This document shows, in pieces, positions 23,832 through 32,222 of a DNA stretch of 40,458 nucleotides; positions within the stretch are counted from its first letter, which is position 1, and each line of letters starts with the position of its first letter. The stretch is from Lunatimonas salinarum. Lineage in GTDB: Bacteria; Bacteroidota; Bacteroidia; Cytophagales; Cyclobacteriaceae. The position numbers were made by a program, and so were the translations under genes. Under the pieces are notes generated by a model, which did no database searches, had not been told where the DNA came from, and worked only from the letters and a program-made list of their open reading frames with translations. Where the stretch lies: contig NZ_JACVCV010000026.1 of assembly GCF_017811155.1 (NCBI RefSeq), forward strand, positions 1 through 40,458, given 5' to 3'.

Positions 23832-24386
23832 CTATTCGACTGGTTCTGGCCCTCTGACACTCCTGAGATCCAAATCAAAAGCGATGACGGTATTGGGGCC
23901 AATTGTAGGAGGGCTCCCTTGGGTACCATAGGCGTAAAAGGACGGGATCAATGCAATTGCCTTTTCCCCTTCCCTCATCTGAGAAAGGGCGATGTGCCAG
24001 CCCCCAATTACGGAAGAAATCCCCAATTCTATTCGGAAAGGCATATAGGGTCTGTTTTGATTAAAGATTCCATTGTCCCTCGCTATTTGTTCCACCGACG
24101 TATCAAATACGGTTCCGTCTAACAGAAAGCCGGTGTAGTCTACATACAGGGTATCCCTCGCTACTCCCTGCCTTCCTTCCGGATTGCTTTCCAAGAATAA
24201 CAGCGTTACCCCTGAATCACCTACATCCTCTCTGCGGACGTATTCTACATCGGTATTCTGTACGTAGGATTCTATGGCCTCTAGGTCACGTTGAAAGATT
24301 ACTTCGAGGTTTTCTTCGTCAGAAACACAAGAAGATGCTAACACTAGGCCAAGGAAAGCCAGCAGGTGTATGCGTATGGTATTCAT
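23832..24386 (-). CDS. FKBP-type peptidyl-prolyl isomerase lipoprotein (2)
   Basis: A 184-residue lipoprotein with lipobox Cys at 20 (ASSC). One FKBP domain runs from about 60 to the end: LYVDYTGFLLDGTVFDTSVE, IGGWHIALSQMREGEKAIAL, IGPNTVIAFDLDL. The active-site-type residues of FKBP are partly changed; for example, the usual Trp at the pocket floor is the W of GGWHIA. It shares the GIFNQNRPYMPF insertion with its neighbours. It sits between two other FKBP lipoprotein genes, 67 bases after the larger one, and is probably part of one unit acting in the periplasm. The acidic C-terminus (RGPEPVE) is short. Confidence 0.88.
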   Translation of the reverse strand: MNTIRIHLLAFLGLVLASSCVSDEENLEVIFQRDLEAIESYVQNTDVEYVRREDVGDSGVTLLFLESNPEGRQGVARDTLYVDYTGFLLDGTVFDTSVEQIARDNGIFNQNRPYMPFRIELGISSVIGGWHIALSQMREGEKAIALIPSFYAYGTQGSPPTIGPNTVIAFDLDLRSVRGPEPVE

Positions 24387-24453
24387 AGTCAGTTAGATTG
24401 TTTGGCAAGCTCCCGTGCTTGTTGCACCGCAGCCTGACATAGCTTTTGGTAAA

Positions 24454-25380
24454 TTACTTTTCTACGTTGGTTACTTCTACGTCAAAAACGAGGATAGAGT
24501 TGGGGACAATGACTGCGCTGCGTTGACTCGGGCCATACGCCAAGGGGGAAGGAATGATGAATTTTGCTACCGATCCTTCTTTCAGCAACTGTAGTCCTTC
24601 ATCCCAGCCTTTGATCACCTGGCCAACGCCCACTGAAATGGTAATGGGCGCATAAGAACGCCCTTCCTGATAGGTCCCATTTTCACGGGCATTTGCTTCC
24701 ACGCTGGTATCAAACAAGGTTCCATCAAGCACATAGCCGGTGTAATCTACAGATACGCTATTTCCCTGTTCCACTTCCGGTCCGTTACCCTCTTTTTCTA
24801 TGACGTAAAAAAGACCCGATTCCGTCCTATTGGCATCCAAATTATTTTCTGAAATGTATTTTTCGATCAGTTCAATATCCGTTACGAGCTGGGCTTCAGC
24901 CTTTTTGGCTTGCTTTTCTTGTTCAGCCGCCATCATATCGTTATAGTAATCCTGAAAAAGCTCTTCCTCGATCACGTTTACTACGCCGATGGTAATGGTG
25001 ACATTTTCCTCACTCTTTAGGAAAGGAGGTACGCCGTTTTCTCCAAAAATCTTTTGGGCCGTAGCGTTTACCACGATGCTGTCCCCTCTTTTTAGGTTAA
25101 GGAATATTTCATCAATCCCGCTGGAAGTAGGGGTGTTGGAGTTTTTCTGCATGTACGCAGGTAGCGGTTGGCTATAGCTGGATATAAACAGGGAATCCTT
25201 TGCATTTTTCGCTTCAAAGTGATAGATCACATACTCGCCTTCCTTGGTAGCGTCCTTACCTTCCTTGATATAGGTGTATTCGATACCGTCGCTGGTAACC
25301 TCTGTCTTTTTGCAGCCTAGCACCCCTGCACTCACCAGTAGTACCAAGGCTGGCAAGATTAATTTATTCACATTTTTCAT
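24454..25380 (-). CDS. Two-domain FKBP-type lipoprotein, GldI-like
   Basis: A 308-residue lipoprotein with lipobox Cys at 23 (VLGC). The N-terminal part (about 30-140) is a degenerate FKBP-like domain (VIYHFEAKNAKDSLFISSY, LNLKRGDSIVVNATAQ). A helical, charged linker follows (EQEKQAKKAEAQ). The C-terminal 120 residues are a complete FKBP domain (VSVDYTGYVLDGTLFDTS, IKGWDEGLQLLKEGSVAKFI, VIVPNSILVFDVEV). Next to the DHH phosphoesterase and ndk genes it occupies the position where gliding Bacteroidota carry gldI, a gliding and secretion-linked isomerase, so I call it GldI-like. Its start overlaps the DHH gene by 17 bases. Gliding itself cannot be inferred from this gene alone. Confidence 0.85.
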   Translation of the reverse strand: MKNVNKLILPALVLLVSAGVLGCKKTEVTSDGIEYTYIKEGKDATKEGEYVIYHFEAKNAKDSLFISSYSQPLPAYMQKNSNTPTSSGIDEIFLNLKRGDSIVVNATAQKIFGENGVPPFLKSEENVTITIGVVNVIEEELFQDYYNDMMAAEQEKQAKKAEAQLVTDIELIEKYISENNLDANRTESGLFYVIEKEGNGPEVEQGNSVSVDYTGYVLDGTLFDTSVEANARENGTYQEGRSYAPITISVGVGQVIKGWDEGLQLLKEGSVAKFIIPSPLAYGPSQRSAVIVPNSILVFDVEVTNVEK

Positions 25381-26413
25381 GGATAGTTTCTGGTTGATTG
25401 AGTAAGGAATTCCTGTTTTCTTTGATTAGTTGTTCAAATTTTTCTACTGTCTCTGTGAGACCCAGTTGTGAAATGCCACCGGCGGCATTCTTGTGGCCGC
25501 CTCCGTTGAAGTGGGTGGCTGCAAATTTGTTGATAGCAACTTCCTCTACTGATCGGAAGGAGATCTTTATCCCATCCTTTCGTTCGGTAAATAAGGCAGC
25601 GATCTTGATTCCGTCCAATGAAAGTGCATAGTTCACCAAGCCTTCTGTGTCGCCGGTTTGGGATTCGTACTTGCGTAGGTCTTTTTTGGTGATGGTAAAA
25701 TAGGCCGTCTGATAGCCTTCCATGATCTCAAGTCTGCGTGTGAGTGCAAAACCCAAAAATTTGAGGCGGTTCAGCGAGTTGGTATCGTATATGAGTCGAG
25801 CAATTTTCGAATTATCAGCCCCTAGATCGATCAGTTCGGCGGTCACCAAGTGTACATTTTTGGTGGTATTGGGGTGCTTGAACCCACCTGTGTCTGTCAT
25901 GATGCCAGCGTACAGGCAATCAGCGGTATCCTTGTCCAGCAGCTCCTTATCTCCCAGCATCACGATCAGGTCAAACACCATCTCACAGGTGGCGGCGGCC
26001 TTGGTGCTCAAGAAGCTGAAATCTGCGAAGTATTGGGGATTTTGATGATGGTCTATATTCACTAAAAACGCATTTGAGGTTTTCACGGCCTCCTCCATTT
26101 CCTGAAGCCTATTAAGGCAGGAAAAATCAAGGCAAAAAATAAGGTCTGCTTCCGCAATTAGGCCGTCAGCCCGCTCCCGCAGACGCTTGTCTTCGTAGTT
26201 GACTACCTCGTCGTTTCCCTTCATCCAAAAGAGAAAAGAAGGATAGTCCGAAGGGGTGATTACCGTCACGTGGTGATTCTTTTTCTTCAAGTATCTCGCC
26301 AGCCCCAACGAAGATCCCAAGGCATCTGCGTCTGGTTTATGATGGGTAGTGATGACGATTTTTTTGGGCGAAGCAGAAGAAATCTGTTCTTTAAATCGAT
26401 CGAATTGCTGCAT
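25364..26413 (-). CDS. DHH/DHHA1 phosphoesterase, NrnA-like
   Basis: A 349-residue cytoplasmic enzyme. The DHH domain has HKPDADALGSSLG near residues 24-36, a second acidic site LIFCLDFSCL, the family motif NIDHHQNPQYFAD and TDTGGF. The C-terminal DHHA1 domain ends with GGGHKNAAGG. This matches bifunctional NrnA proteins, which degrade nano-RNA and dephosphorylate pAp (or cyclic dinucleotide products) with Mn2+. It is the first gene of a unit reading into the FKBP lipoproteins and diverges from ndk, an arrangement I associate with Bacteroidota. Confidence 0.92.
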   Translation of the reverse strand: MQQFDRFKEQISSASPKKIVITTHHKPDADALGSSLGLARYLKKKNHHVTVITPSDYPSFLFWMKGNDEVVNYEDKRLRERADGLIAEADLIFCLDFSCLNRLQEMEEAVKTSNAFLVNIDHHQNPQYFADFSFLSTKAAATCEMVFDLIVMLGDKELLDKDTADCLYAGIMTDTGGFKHPNTTKNVHLVTAELIDLGADNSKIARLIYDTNSLNRLKFLGFALTRRLEIMEGYQTAYFTITKKDLRKYESQTGDTEGLVNYALSLDGIKIAALFTERKDGIKISFRSVEEVAINKFAATHFNGGGHKNAAGGISQLGLTETVEKFEQLIKENRNSLLNQPETIHEKCE

Positions 26414-26599
26414 CGGTAATGTTATAACCTTCGTGTTTTAAAAAAACACAGAGCGCAAAGTTCTACATAATTTTCCGAAAATCCCAACTCCCTCGCAGAG
26501 ATGCGTCAGGGCCCTGTAAACGGACATTTGAGGCAAATCCTTCGGCGTTTGTGATAAAAAACTTAATTTCGCTTCTCAAAACCATATCTAACAAACAAC

Positions 26600-27025
26600 A
26601 TGGCGACAAACAGAACCTTTACCATGATAAAACCCGATGCCTTTGGGGCAGGGAATGCTGGTGCAATTTTAAAAATGATCGAAGAGGCCGGATTTAAACT
26701 GGTAGCGATGAAAATTACCCGACTCACCTCTGAAGCTGCCGGCCAATTTTATGCAGTGCACAAGGAGCGGCCTTTCTATGCAGACCTATGTGCATACATG
26801 TCATCCGGACCCATCATTGCCGCTATTTTGGAAAAGGACAATGCAGTGGCAGATTTCCGTGCCCTGATCGGTGCTACTAACCCGGCCAATGCTGCCGAAG
26901 GTACCATTCGGAAGATTTTTGCGAAATCACTGGAAGAAAATGCCGTGCACGGTTCCGACTCAGACGAAAACGCCGCCCTCGAAGGAAGCTTCTTTTTTAG
27001 CGAGTTGGAAAAGGTAGGGGTGTAA
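26600..27025 (+). CDS. ndk: Nucleoside diphosphate kinase
   Basis: A 141-residue enzyme of normal family length. [13 protein letters not shown] at 9-21 is the conserved N-terminal signature, and the phosphorylated histidine is H117 in [12 protein letters not shown]. It transfers the terminal phosphate from ATP to other nucleoside diphosphates through a phosphohistidine. It is cytoplasmic and divergent from the DHH phosphoesterase gene, with 186 bases between the starts. TAATTTCG at about 26563 may be its -7 element, but no well-spaced -33 element was found. A terminator follows. Confidence 0.97.
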   Translation: MATNRTFTMIKPDAFGAGNAGAILKMIEEAGFKLVAMKITRLTSEAAGQFYAVHKERPFYADLCAYMSSGPIIAAILEKDNAVADFRALIGATNPANAAEGTIRKIFAKSLEENAVHGSDSDENAALEGSFFFSELEKVGV

Positions 27026-27055
27026 AAAGGTTACCTTCTTTGTAAAAAAACCCAT

Positions 27056-27089
27056 AAAGCCAGTGATTTTCATTGGCTTTCTTTTTTTT
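27056..27089 (+). terminator. Rho-independent terminator after ndk
   Basis: A 10-base stem, AAAGCCAGTG (27056-27065) / CATTGGCTTT (27071-27080) with one G-T pair, a 5-base loop and then CTTTTTTTT. It lies inside the region upstream of the DUF885 start, which rules out longer upstream starts for that gene. Confidence 0.88.
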
Positions 27090-27140
27090 AGTTATTTTCG
27101 GTACTTTACAGGTTGTATTTATCAACCCTACCTGGTACCT

Positions 27141-28829
27141 ATGAAAAAATCGCTGGTATGTATCGTCCTTTTTTTGTCGGTTAGCCCGCCCTTACTTGCC
27201 AACCGCATGTACCCGCTCGTAATGGAGTACCAAGCGGATAGGGCCGCCCTTTCCCGAACCTACGCCAACCCGCTGTCTGAAGAATTTTTCAAGCGAATGG
27301 ATCGGCTTTACCAAGATTGGCAGGTCCGTTTGGAAGCCCTTCCTTACAATCAGTTTTCCGAAGACGAAAAGCTGGACTTCCTTCTGTTGAATAACCACCT
27401 GGAAAAATCCCGCTACTTTCACCAGCTGGAGCAGGAAGAGTTCAATGAGGTTAAATTCGTGTTGGACATCCTGTTACCTTTGGAGCCCTTTTACAAAGGC
27501 CGGCGAAGGGCAGAATCCCCTCAGCCCGAAAAGCTCTCCCTTTTGTTTTATGAAGTAGAACAGGCCATCGCTGCCACCGTAAAAACCCTCAAAGACCAAA
27601 CACCCTTTGGCAGCTGGCAGCAAGCGGAACTGGCGGCAAGTGCGGTGGAGGCTTTCCGCACGCGCTTGACCGAAGCATACAGCTTCTACGTAGACTACGA
27701 TCCCGATTTTACCTGGTGGATGAAATCCCCGATGAAAAAGATGGATAAAGCCCTATCCGACTATGCTGATTTCCTGAAGGATTTTTATGAAAATACCGAT
27801 GTAAAGGACGATGGCTCGGGGATCGTCGGAAAACCTATGGGCAAAGAGGCCATCGAAAAGGAACTGCGGTTTAACTATATACCCTATTCAGTAGAGGAAC
27901 TCATTCGCATTGGAGAAGAACAATACGCTTGGTGTGAAGCTGAAATGATCCAAGCCTCCACCGAGTTGGGTTTTGGCAATGATTGGAAAGCCGCATTGGA
28001 GATGGTAAAGGATACCTATGCCCCTCCCGGAAGGTGGCCTGAGATGGTAGTCGAACTAGCAAATGAAGCGACGCAGTTTGTCGAGGAACGGGATCTCATT
28101 ACGGTGCCGGCACTGGCCAAAGAAACCTGGAGGACGACCATGATGACTGCCGAGGCACAGCGGGTGAACCCCTTTTTCTTGGGAGGAGAATCCATCATCA
28201 TTTCGTACCCCACATCCGAAATGACTCACGAGGAAAAAATGATGAGCATGCGGGGCAATAATCCCCATTTTTCACGGTCCACCGTGCATCACGAGCTGAT
28301 CCCTGGTCACCACCTACAGCAGTTTATGAATCAGCGGCACTTTCCCCACCGGCGGTTGTTCAACAATCCCTTTTGGGTGGAAGGATGGGCACTGTACTGG
28401 GAGTTTAACCTATGGGACAAGGATTTTCCCCGCAATGCGGAAGACCGGGTAGGGATGCTCTTTTGGCGTATGCACCGTGCAGCCCGGATTATCTTCTCCC
28501 TCAACTATCACTTAAATCAATGGACTCCTCAGCAATGTATTGACTTTTTGGTGGAAAGGGTAGGGCATGAGCGAAAGAATGCCGAGGCAGAGGTTCGCAG
28601 GTCTTTTGAAGGCAGGTATGGCCCCCTGTATCAACTGGCCTATATGATCGGAGGCTTGCAGTTTTATGCTTTGAAAGCCGAGGTTACCTCCACCGGATTA
28701 TTGAGCGAAAAGGATTTTCACGACTTTGTGATGACTCAAAACTACGTCCCGGTGGAATTGCTACGCGCGAGAATCAAGGGAATGGTCCTGCCCAAAGATT
28801 TTGAAACCCAGTGGCGCTTTATGGACTAG
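27141..28829 (+). CDS. DUF885 family putative metallopeptidase, secreted
   Basis: A 562-residue protein from the ATG at 27141; an in-frame start at 27063 lies within the ndk terminator and gives no proper leader. The signal peptide covers about 1-20 (ending LLAN). The DUF885 fold is mostly helical and carries an HExxH-like zinc site, HHELIPGHH at about 383-391, with a downstream glutamate in WVEGWALYWE as the likely third ligand. The late segment RRSFEGRYGPLYQLAYMIG is also typical. Members are thought to be exported peptidases; the substrate is unknown. The next gene starts 41 bases later, so the two may be co-transcribed. Confidence 0.88.
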   Translation: MKKSLVCIVLFLSVSPPLLANRMYPLVMEYQADRAALSRTYANPLSEEFFKRMDRLYQDWQVRLEALPYNQFSEDEKLDFLLLNNHLEKSRYFHQLEQEEFNEVKFVLDILLPLEPFYKGRRRAESPQPEKLSLLFYEVEQAIAATVKTLKDQTPFGSWQQAELAASAVEAFRTRLTEAYSFYVDYDPDFTWWMKSPMKKMDKALSDYADFLKDFYENTDVKDDGSGIVGKPMGKEAIEKELRFNYIPYSVEELIRIGEEQYAWCEAEMIQASTELGFGNDWKAALEMVKDTYAPPGRWPEMVVELANEATQFVEERDLITVPALAKETWRTTMMTAEAQRVNPFFLGGESIIISYPTSEMTHEEKMMSMRGNNPHFSRSTVHHELIPGHHLQQFMNQRHFPHRRLFNNPFWVEGWALYWEFNLWDKDFPRNAEDRVGMLFWRMHRAARIIFSLNYHLNQWTPQQCIDFLVERVGHERKNAEAEVRRSFEGRYGPLYQLAYMIGGLQFYALKAEVTSTGLLSEKDFHDFVMTQNYVPVELLRARIKGMVLPKDFETQWRFMD

Positions 28830-28870
28830 TCTAGCAAACCGAATCCCCTAAACCAGAAATAGCCAATCCC

Positions 28871-30253
28871 ATGAGCCTTATCCAGCAATTGCGTACCATT
28901 TTCCTATCGACTCTCTGCTTGCTTTTTACGACTCCCGCCCTCTACGGGCAGTTGCCACGTCTGAAAGTGTCAGACAATCAGCGTTACTTAATAACCGAGC
29001 AGGGTGATCCCTTTTTCTGGCTAGCGGATACGGCTTGGGAGCTCTTTCACCGATGCGATCGCAAAGAAGCCCTGTATTACTTGGACAAGCGCGCTTCCCA
29101 AGGATTTAACGTGGTGCAAGCGGTGGCCTTGGCTGAAATCGACGGACTGAGGGATCCCAACCCTTACGGACAAATACCCTTGGAAAATCTGGATCCACGA
29201 AAGCCCGTAGAGGCCTATTTTGAGCATGTGGACTTTGTGATACAAGAGGCCGCCAAGCGGGGTTTGTACATTGCGCTACTGCCGACCTGGGGAGACAAAG
29301 TATTCAAAAATTCGTGGGGCGTGGGGCCGGAGATTTTTACCACTGAAAACGCCTATTTCTTCGGAAAATGGATGGGGAACCGCTATCGGGCGTATACGAA
29401 TATCATCTGGGTAATCGGCGGGGACCGGAATCCCAGGGAAAATACGACAGACCTAGAGGTATGGAATCAGCTGGCCCGAGGAGTGGAAGAAGGAGTGGGC
29501 GGAAAAGACCGGGCCCTGATGACCTTTCATCCCCAACCGGCCAAGCCGGGCGGATCCAGCAACTGGTTTCATGAAGCAGCTTGGCTGGATTTCAACATGC
29601 ACCAAACCGGACATTGCCCCAACCAAGCCACCTACCGAATCATATCCCACGATTACGGATTAACGCCAGCTAAGCCCACGATCGACGGAGAGCCGCTATA
29701 CGAAGATCACCCCAATTGCTTTAATGCCAAAGAGTTGGGTTATAGTATTCCCGATGATATACGTAGAATCATGTATTGGAACGTTTTTGCAGGTGCTTTT
29801 GGACAAACCTATGGATGCCACGCCGTGTGGCAGATGTATACCTCAGATCGAAAGCCCATCAATGCGCCGCTGCGTCCTTGGAAGGTAGCGCTTGATCTAC
29901 CCATGGCACATCAAGTAAAGCACCTCAAAGAGCTCATGATCTCCCGGCCCTTTCTAAGCCGCATACCGGCGCAGGAGCTGGTCCTAACCAATCAGGACGA
30001 TGACAAAACGTTTGTGGCCGCAACGAAGGATCTCTACGGGAGCTATGCCCTGTTCTATTTTCCAACAGGAAAGACGGTGCAGGTAGATCTATCTTCCTTG
30101 GCATCTTCAAAGCTGACATTGAGTTGGTTTGATCCACGCACCGGCAATAGCTACTCCGGAGGAACTTTCAGCCGAAATGCCAATCAGCGGCTGATTCCTC
30201 CCACTGAGGGTGAAATAGGGCATGACTGGGTGGCCATCGTTGATGCAAATTAA
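28871..30253 (+). CDS. DUF4038/GH140-like glycoside hydrolase, secreted
   Basis: A 460-residue exported protein with a signal peptide (about 1-26, ending LYGQ). It opens with the family motif RYLITEQGDPFFWLADTAWELFHRC. A TIM-barrel follows (FNVVQAVALAEIDG, GLYIALLPTWGD, IIWVIGGDRNP, TIDGEPLYED), where acidic residues in the WVIGGD and DGEP strands are candidates for catalysis. The C-terminal 90 residues form the putative collagen-binding/beta-sandwich domain common in this family. Characterised relatives are apiosidases of GH140 acting on pectin side chains, so plant polysaccharide breakdown is plausible but not shown. No SusC/SusD pair is nearby. Confidence 0.87.
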   Translation: MSLIQQLRTIFLSTLCLLFTTPALYGQLPRLKVSDNQRYLITEQGDPFFWLADTAWELFHRCDRKEALYYLDKRASQGFNVVQAVALAEIDGLRDPNPYGQIPLENLDPRKPVEAYFEHVDFVIQEAAKRGLYIALLPTWGDKVFKNSWGVGPEIFTTENAYFFGKWMGNRYRAYTNIIWVIGGDRNPRENTTDLEVWNQLARGVEEGVGGKDRALMTFHPQPAKPGGSSNWFHEAAWLDFNMHQTGHCPNQATYRIISHDYGLTPAKPTIDGEPLYEDHPNCFNAKELGYSIPDDIRRIMYWNVFAGAFGQTYGCHAVWQMYTSDRKPINAPLRPWKVALDLPMAHQVKHLKELMISRPFLSRIPAQELVLTNQDDDKTFVAATKDLYGSYALFYFPTGKTVQVDLSSLASSKLTLSWFDPRTGNSYSGGTFSRNANQRLIPPTEGEIGHDWVAIVDAN

Positions 30254-30258
30254 AAATC

Positions 30259-30305
30259 CCACCCGGAAGCTTAGGATAATACACGTAGAAGCCGCTTCCG
30301 GGTGG
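30259..30305. terminator. Strong hairpin, probable bidirectional terminator
   Basis: A perfect 12-base stem, CCACCCGGAAGC (30259-30270) / GCTTCCGGGTGG (30294-30305), with a 23-base loop. On the minus strand it is followed by GATTTTTA; on the plus strand the T-tract is weak. It serves the convergent hydrolase and Kazal genes. Confidence 0.75.
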
Positions 30306-30333
30306 TAATAACTAAAAAACCATTCTCTTTTTG

Positions 30334-30567
30334 TCAGGAGCACTCCCCCTGAACCCAGTTCCGCAGGCCTGCATGTTCCGCTTCACATGCGTTTCCGTAG
30401 GTTCTTCCGTCACATCCGCAGACAGGATCATAGATTTGGTAACAAGCCGAATCAGTGTCCGGCCGAGGGTCTTTCAGGCAATCGTTAGACGCTTCTATCA
30501 ATACCGGTCCATCACACTGCATTCCCGTAAGCAGGATTAACGCATAAGCAAAAACAAGTTTCTTCAT
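30334..30567 (-). CDS. Small lipoprotein with a Kazal-type protease-inhibitor domain
   Basis: A 77-residue protein from the ATG at 30567; longer in-frame starts run through a palindrome and are rejected. A hydrophobic leader ends at Cys 18 (TGMQC, an imperfect lipobox). Residues 30-76 have the Kazal cysteine pattern, C30, C42, C50, C52, C61 and C76, around DPVCGCDGRTYGNACEAEHAG. Kazal domains inhibit serine proteases. A surface lipoprotein of this kind could protect the cell from its own or foreign proteases. It is a single-gene unit ending at the hairpin at 30259. Confidence 0.88.
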   Translation of the reverse strand: MKKLVFAYALILLTGMQCDGPVLIEASNDCLKDPRPDTDSACYQIYDPVCGCDGRTYGNACEAEHAGLRNWVQGECS

Positions 30568-30604
30568 GTGCTTATAATTTGGTATAAAGCGGTCAGATGG
30601 AATC

Positions 30605-30625
30605 CCTGCCTGTCCGGTAGGCAGG
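30605..30625. repeat. Short palindrome with loop
   Basis: CCTGCCT (30605-30611), a 7-base loop GTCCGGT and AGGCAGG (30619-30625). From general knowledge, this string recurs in Bacteroidota genomes, where it gives the spurious translation LPTGQAG. It lies upstream of the Kazal gene. Confidence 0.6.
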
Positions 30626-30712
30626 CTCAATTTCATACGATGCAGGATTTCCGTTGGTTTCGATGCCTAGACGGAGACCCCGATGAAAACGCTACAGGTG
30701 ATGGGGATTTTT

Positions 30713-30898
30713 TTACTTTTTTTTCTGAAAGGCAAACCAAAAGTAGGCGGGAAAGATCAAGGCCCGCAGTCGCCATTGATTCTTCTCATGAAAGCTCAAA
30801 GAAGTATCGGCATTGATTTCCTTGTACATGATCGATGCAAGCACCAAGTGGGCGATTATTGCCAGTAAAAGGACGGAGTAAATGATCAGTTCGGTCAT
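30713..30898 (-). CDS. Small membrane protein coupled to the methyltransferase gene
   Basis: A 61-residue protein with one long hydrophobic segment (about 4-24) and a basic C-terminus (WFAFQKKK). Its ATG overlaps the last bases of the upstream methyltransferase gene (4 bases), the usual mark of a translationally coupled real gene. The pattern of a helix, a short charged middle (KEINADTSLSFHEKNQWRLR) and an aromatic end recalls phospholipase-D-N-type membrane peptides, but I do not assign a family. Function unknown. Confidence 0.6.
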   Translation of the reverse strand: MTELIIYSVLLLAIIAHLVLASIMYKEINADTSLSFHEKNQWRLRALIFPAYFWFAFQKKK

Positions 30899-31482
30899 GG
30901 TCTTTTTGTTGGGAAGAGAGCGGGTACTTGCTGCTGATAGGTGCGGTACTTGCTCCCGTGTATTTCCAATAGTTTTTTTTCCTCATAATGAATACCAAAG
31001 GGCAAATAAGCAAATAGGGCCATTAGGTGTACAAATGAGCTCCAAGTGGGCAGAAATAGAAAATAGCCTAAAAAAATCAGTATCAATCCTGCATACAGCG
31101 GATGCCTTATCCAGCGGTATAAGCCGTCTACCTTCAAGGTTTCTTCTTCGGAGAGATCGTCCGTGGGAGTCAGTCCGATAAAACGGGAAACCGATATCCC
31201 TTTCATCGCTTTTACCGCTAGAATGGTACCAAAGGTAGCTAACATGTAGCCGAGGTACGTGGTAACCGGGCTTGCCGCCAATACGGGAACCGCAGGTATA
31301 CCTCCGGCGTAGAGCATAATGATGAAAAGGAGCAGCATAGATAGGAGCGAATAGAGCAGACGGTACCAGCGATAGGCCCTTCCCATGGCTGATTTTATGG
31401 AACGTTTCACCGTCAATTTGGCCAGGTAGGTGTGGCTGGCGTAAAATACCCCCCAACCGAGGAAAAGTAGGAAATAGGGCAT
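30895..31482 (-). CDS. Isoprenylcysteine methyltransferase-like membrane protein
   Basis: A 195-residue inner-membrane protein from the ATG at 31482 (a TTG at 31512 is in frame). It has about five hydrophobic segments, then the SAM-binding end typical of the ICMT/PEMT/NnrU superfamily: VDGLYRWIRHPLYAG and EEKKLLEIHGSKYRTYQQQVPALFP. Bacterial members methylate small lipids or unknown substrates. It is translationally coupled to the small membrane protein at 30713-30898 and begins about 60 bases after the mod operon ends. Confidence 0.85.
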   Translation of the reverse strand: MPYFLLFLGWGVFYASHTYLAKLTVKRSIKSAMGRAYRWYRLLYSLLSMLLLFIIMLYAGGIPAVPVLAASPVTTYLGYMLATFGTILAVKAMKGISVSRFIGLTPTDDLSEEETLKVDGLYRWIRHPLYAGLILIFLGYFLFLPTWSSFVHLMALFAYLPFGIHYEEKKLLEIHGSKYRTYQQQVPALFPTKRP

Positions 31483-31523
31483 AGTCTCATGTTTGAACAC
31501 GAAATTGCACAAATATGCCTGAA

Positions 31524-31543
31524 TAAAAAAGCCTTTAGAGGCT
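31524..31543 (-). terminator. Terminator overlapping the modC stop codon
   Basis: On the minus strand AGCCT (31543-31539) and AGGCT (31534-31530) form a short stem followed by TTTTTT. The first arm lies in the modC stop codon. A 5-base stem is short, so confidence is moderate. Confidence 0.5.
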
Positions 31544-32222
31544 ATTCCAAGGTAGCGAAGAATTGAGCTGGATCTCCATCGTAGCCAATATTGCCCTGCT
31601 CCAATACCAGCAGGCGCTTTGTCATTTTCTTGATTTCCGCAGCATCGTGGCTTACCAGCATTGTGGTAAGTTCAAATTCCCGGTGAAATTGAAGGATGTA
31701 TTGCTGTAGGTTCCGCCGCATTTGCATATCGAGGGCTGAGAGGGGTTCATCCAGCAGCAGCAATGCGGGTCGGCGAATCATCGCCCGTGCCAAAGCCACA
31801 CGCTGCTTTTGGCCACCGGAAAGAATCCCAGGCTTCTGATGTGCAAGTTCGTGCATGCCAATAGAATTCAGAAGGGTGTCTACTAATTTCCGATCCCGGC
31901 GGTTATCCAAGGCAAACTCCAGGTTTTCACGCACGGTCATATTGGGAAAGAGTGAATATTCTTGAAACACCATCCCTATGTGACGGTACCTGGCGGCCAG
32001 GTGAATGGATGATTGGGAATCATACCAAGTTTCTCCATTGACCCGCACAAAGCCGGAATCAGGCTGCATCAATCCGGCCAACATGCGCAGAACACTGGAC
32101 TTGCCGGCTCCAGATGGACCATATATCCCCACAAAATCTCCTTGCTGAAGGTGAATGTCCAGCTCGAGGGGAATAGGACCCGAAGCCCCCTTCAGTTTTT
32201 TATTGAGTAGAATGTCAATCAT
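31542..32222 (-). CDS. modC: Molybdate ABC transporter ATP-binding protein, short form
   Basis: A 226-residue ATPase. Walker A is GPSGAGKS (35-42), the Q-loop is FQEYSLF (Q87), the ABC signature is LSGGQ (134-138), Walker B is LLLLDEP (154-160) and the H-loop is SHD near 195. The C-terminal TOBE/MOP molybdate-binding domain of classical ModC (about 350 residues) is absent. Feedback inhibition by molybdate through that domain is therefore not expected. Its start overlaps modB by 8 bases. The assignment to molybdate rests on the modAB neighbours. Confidence 0.9.
   Translation of the reverse strand: MIDILLNKKLKGASGPIPLELDIHLQQGDFVGIYGPSGAGKSSVLRMLAGLMQPDSGFVRVNGETWYDSQSSIHLAARYRHIGMVFQEYSLFPNMTVRENLEFALDNRRDRKLVDTLLNSIGMHELAHQKPGILSGGQKQRVALARAMIRRPALLLLDEPLSALDMQMRRNLQQYILQFHREFELTTMLVSHDAAEIKKMTKRLLVLEQGNIGYDGDPAQFFATLE

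Noticed and set aside
27063-27140. N-terminal extension of the DUF885 protein
   Set aside because: It would be encoded in the ndk terminator, and the ATG at 27141 gives a normal signal peptide.
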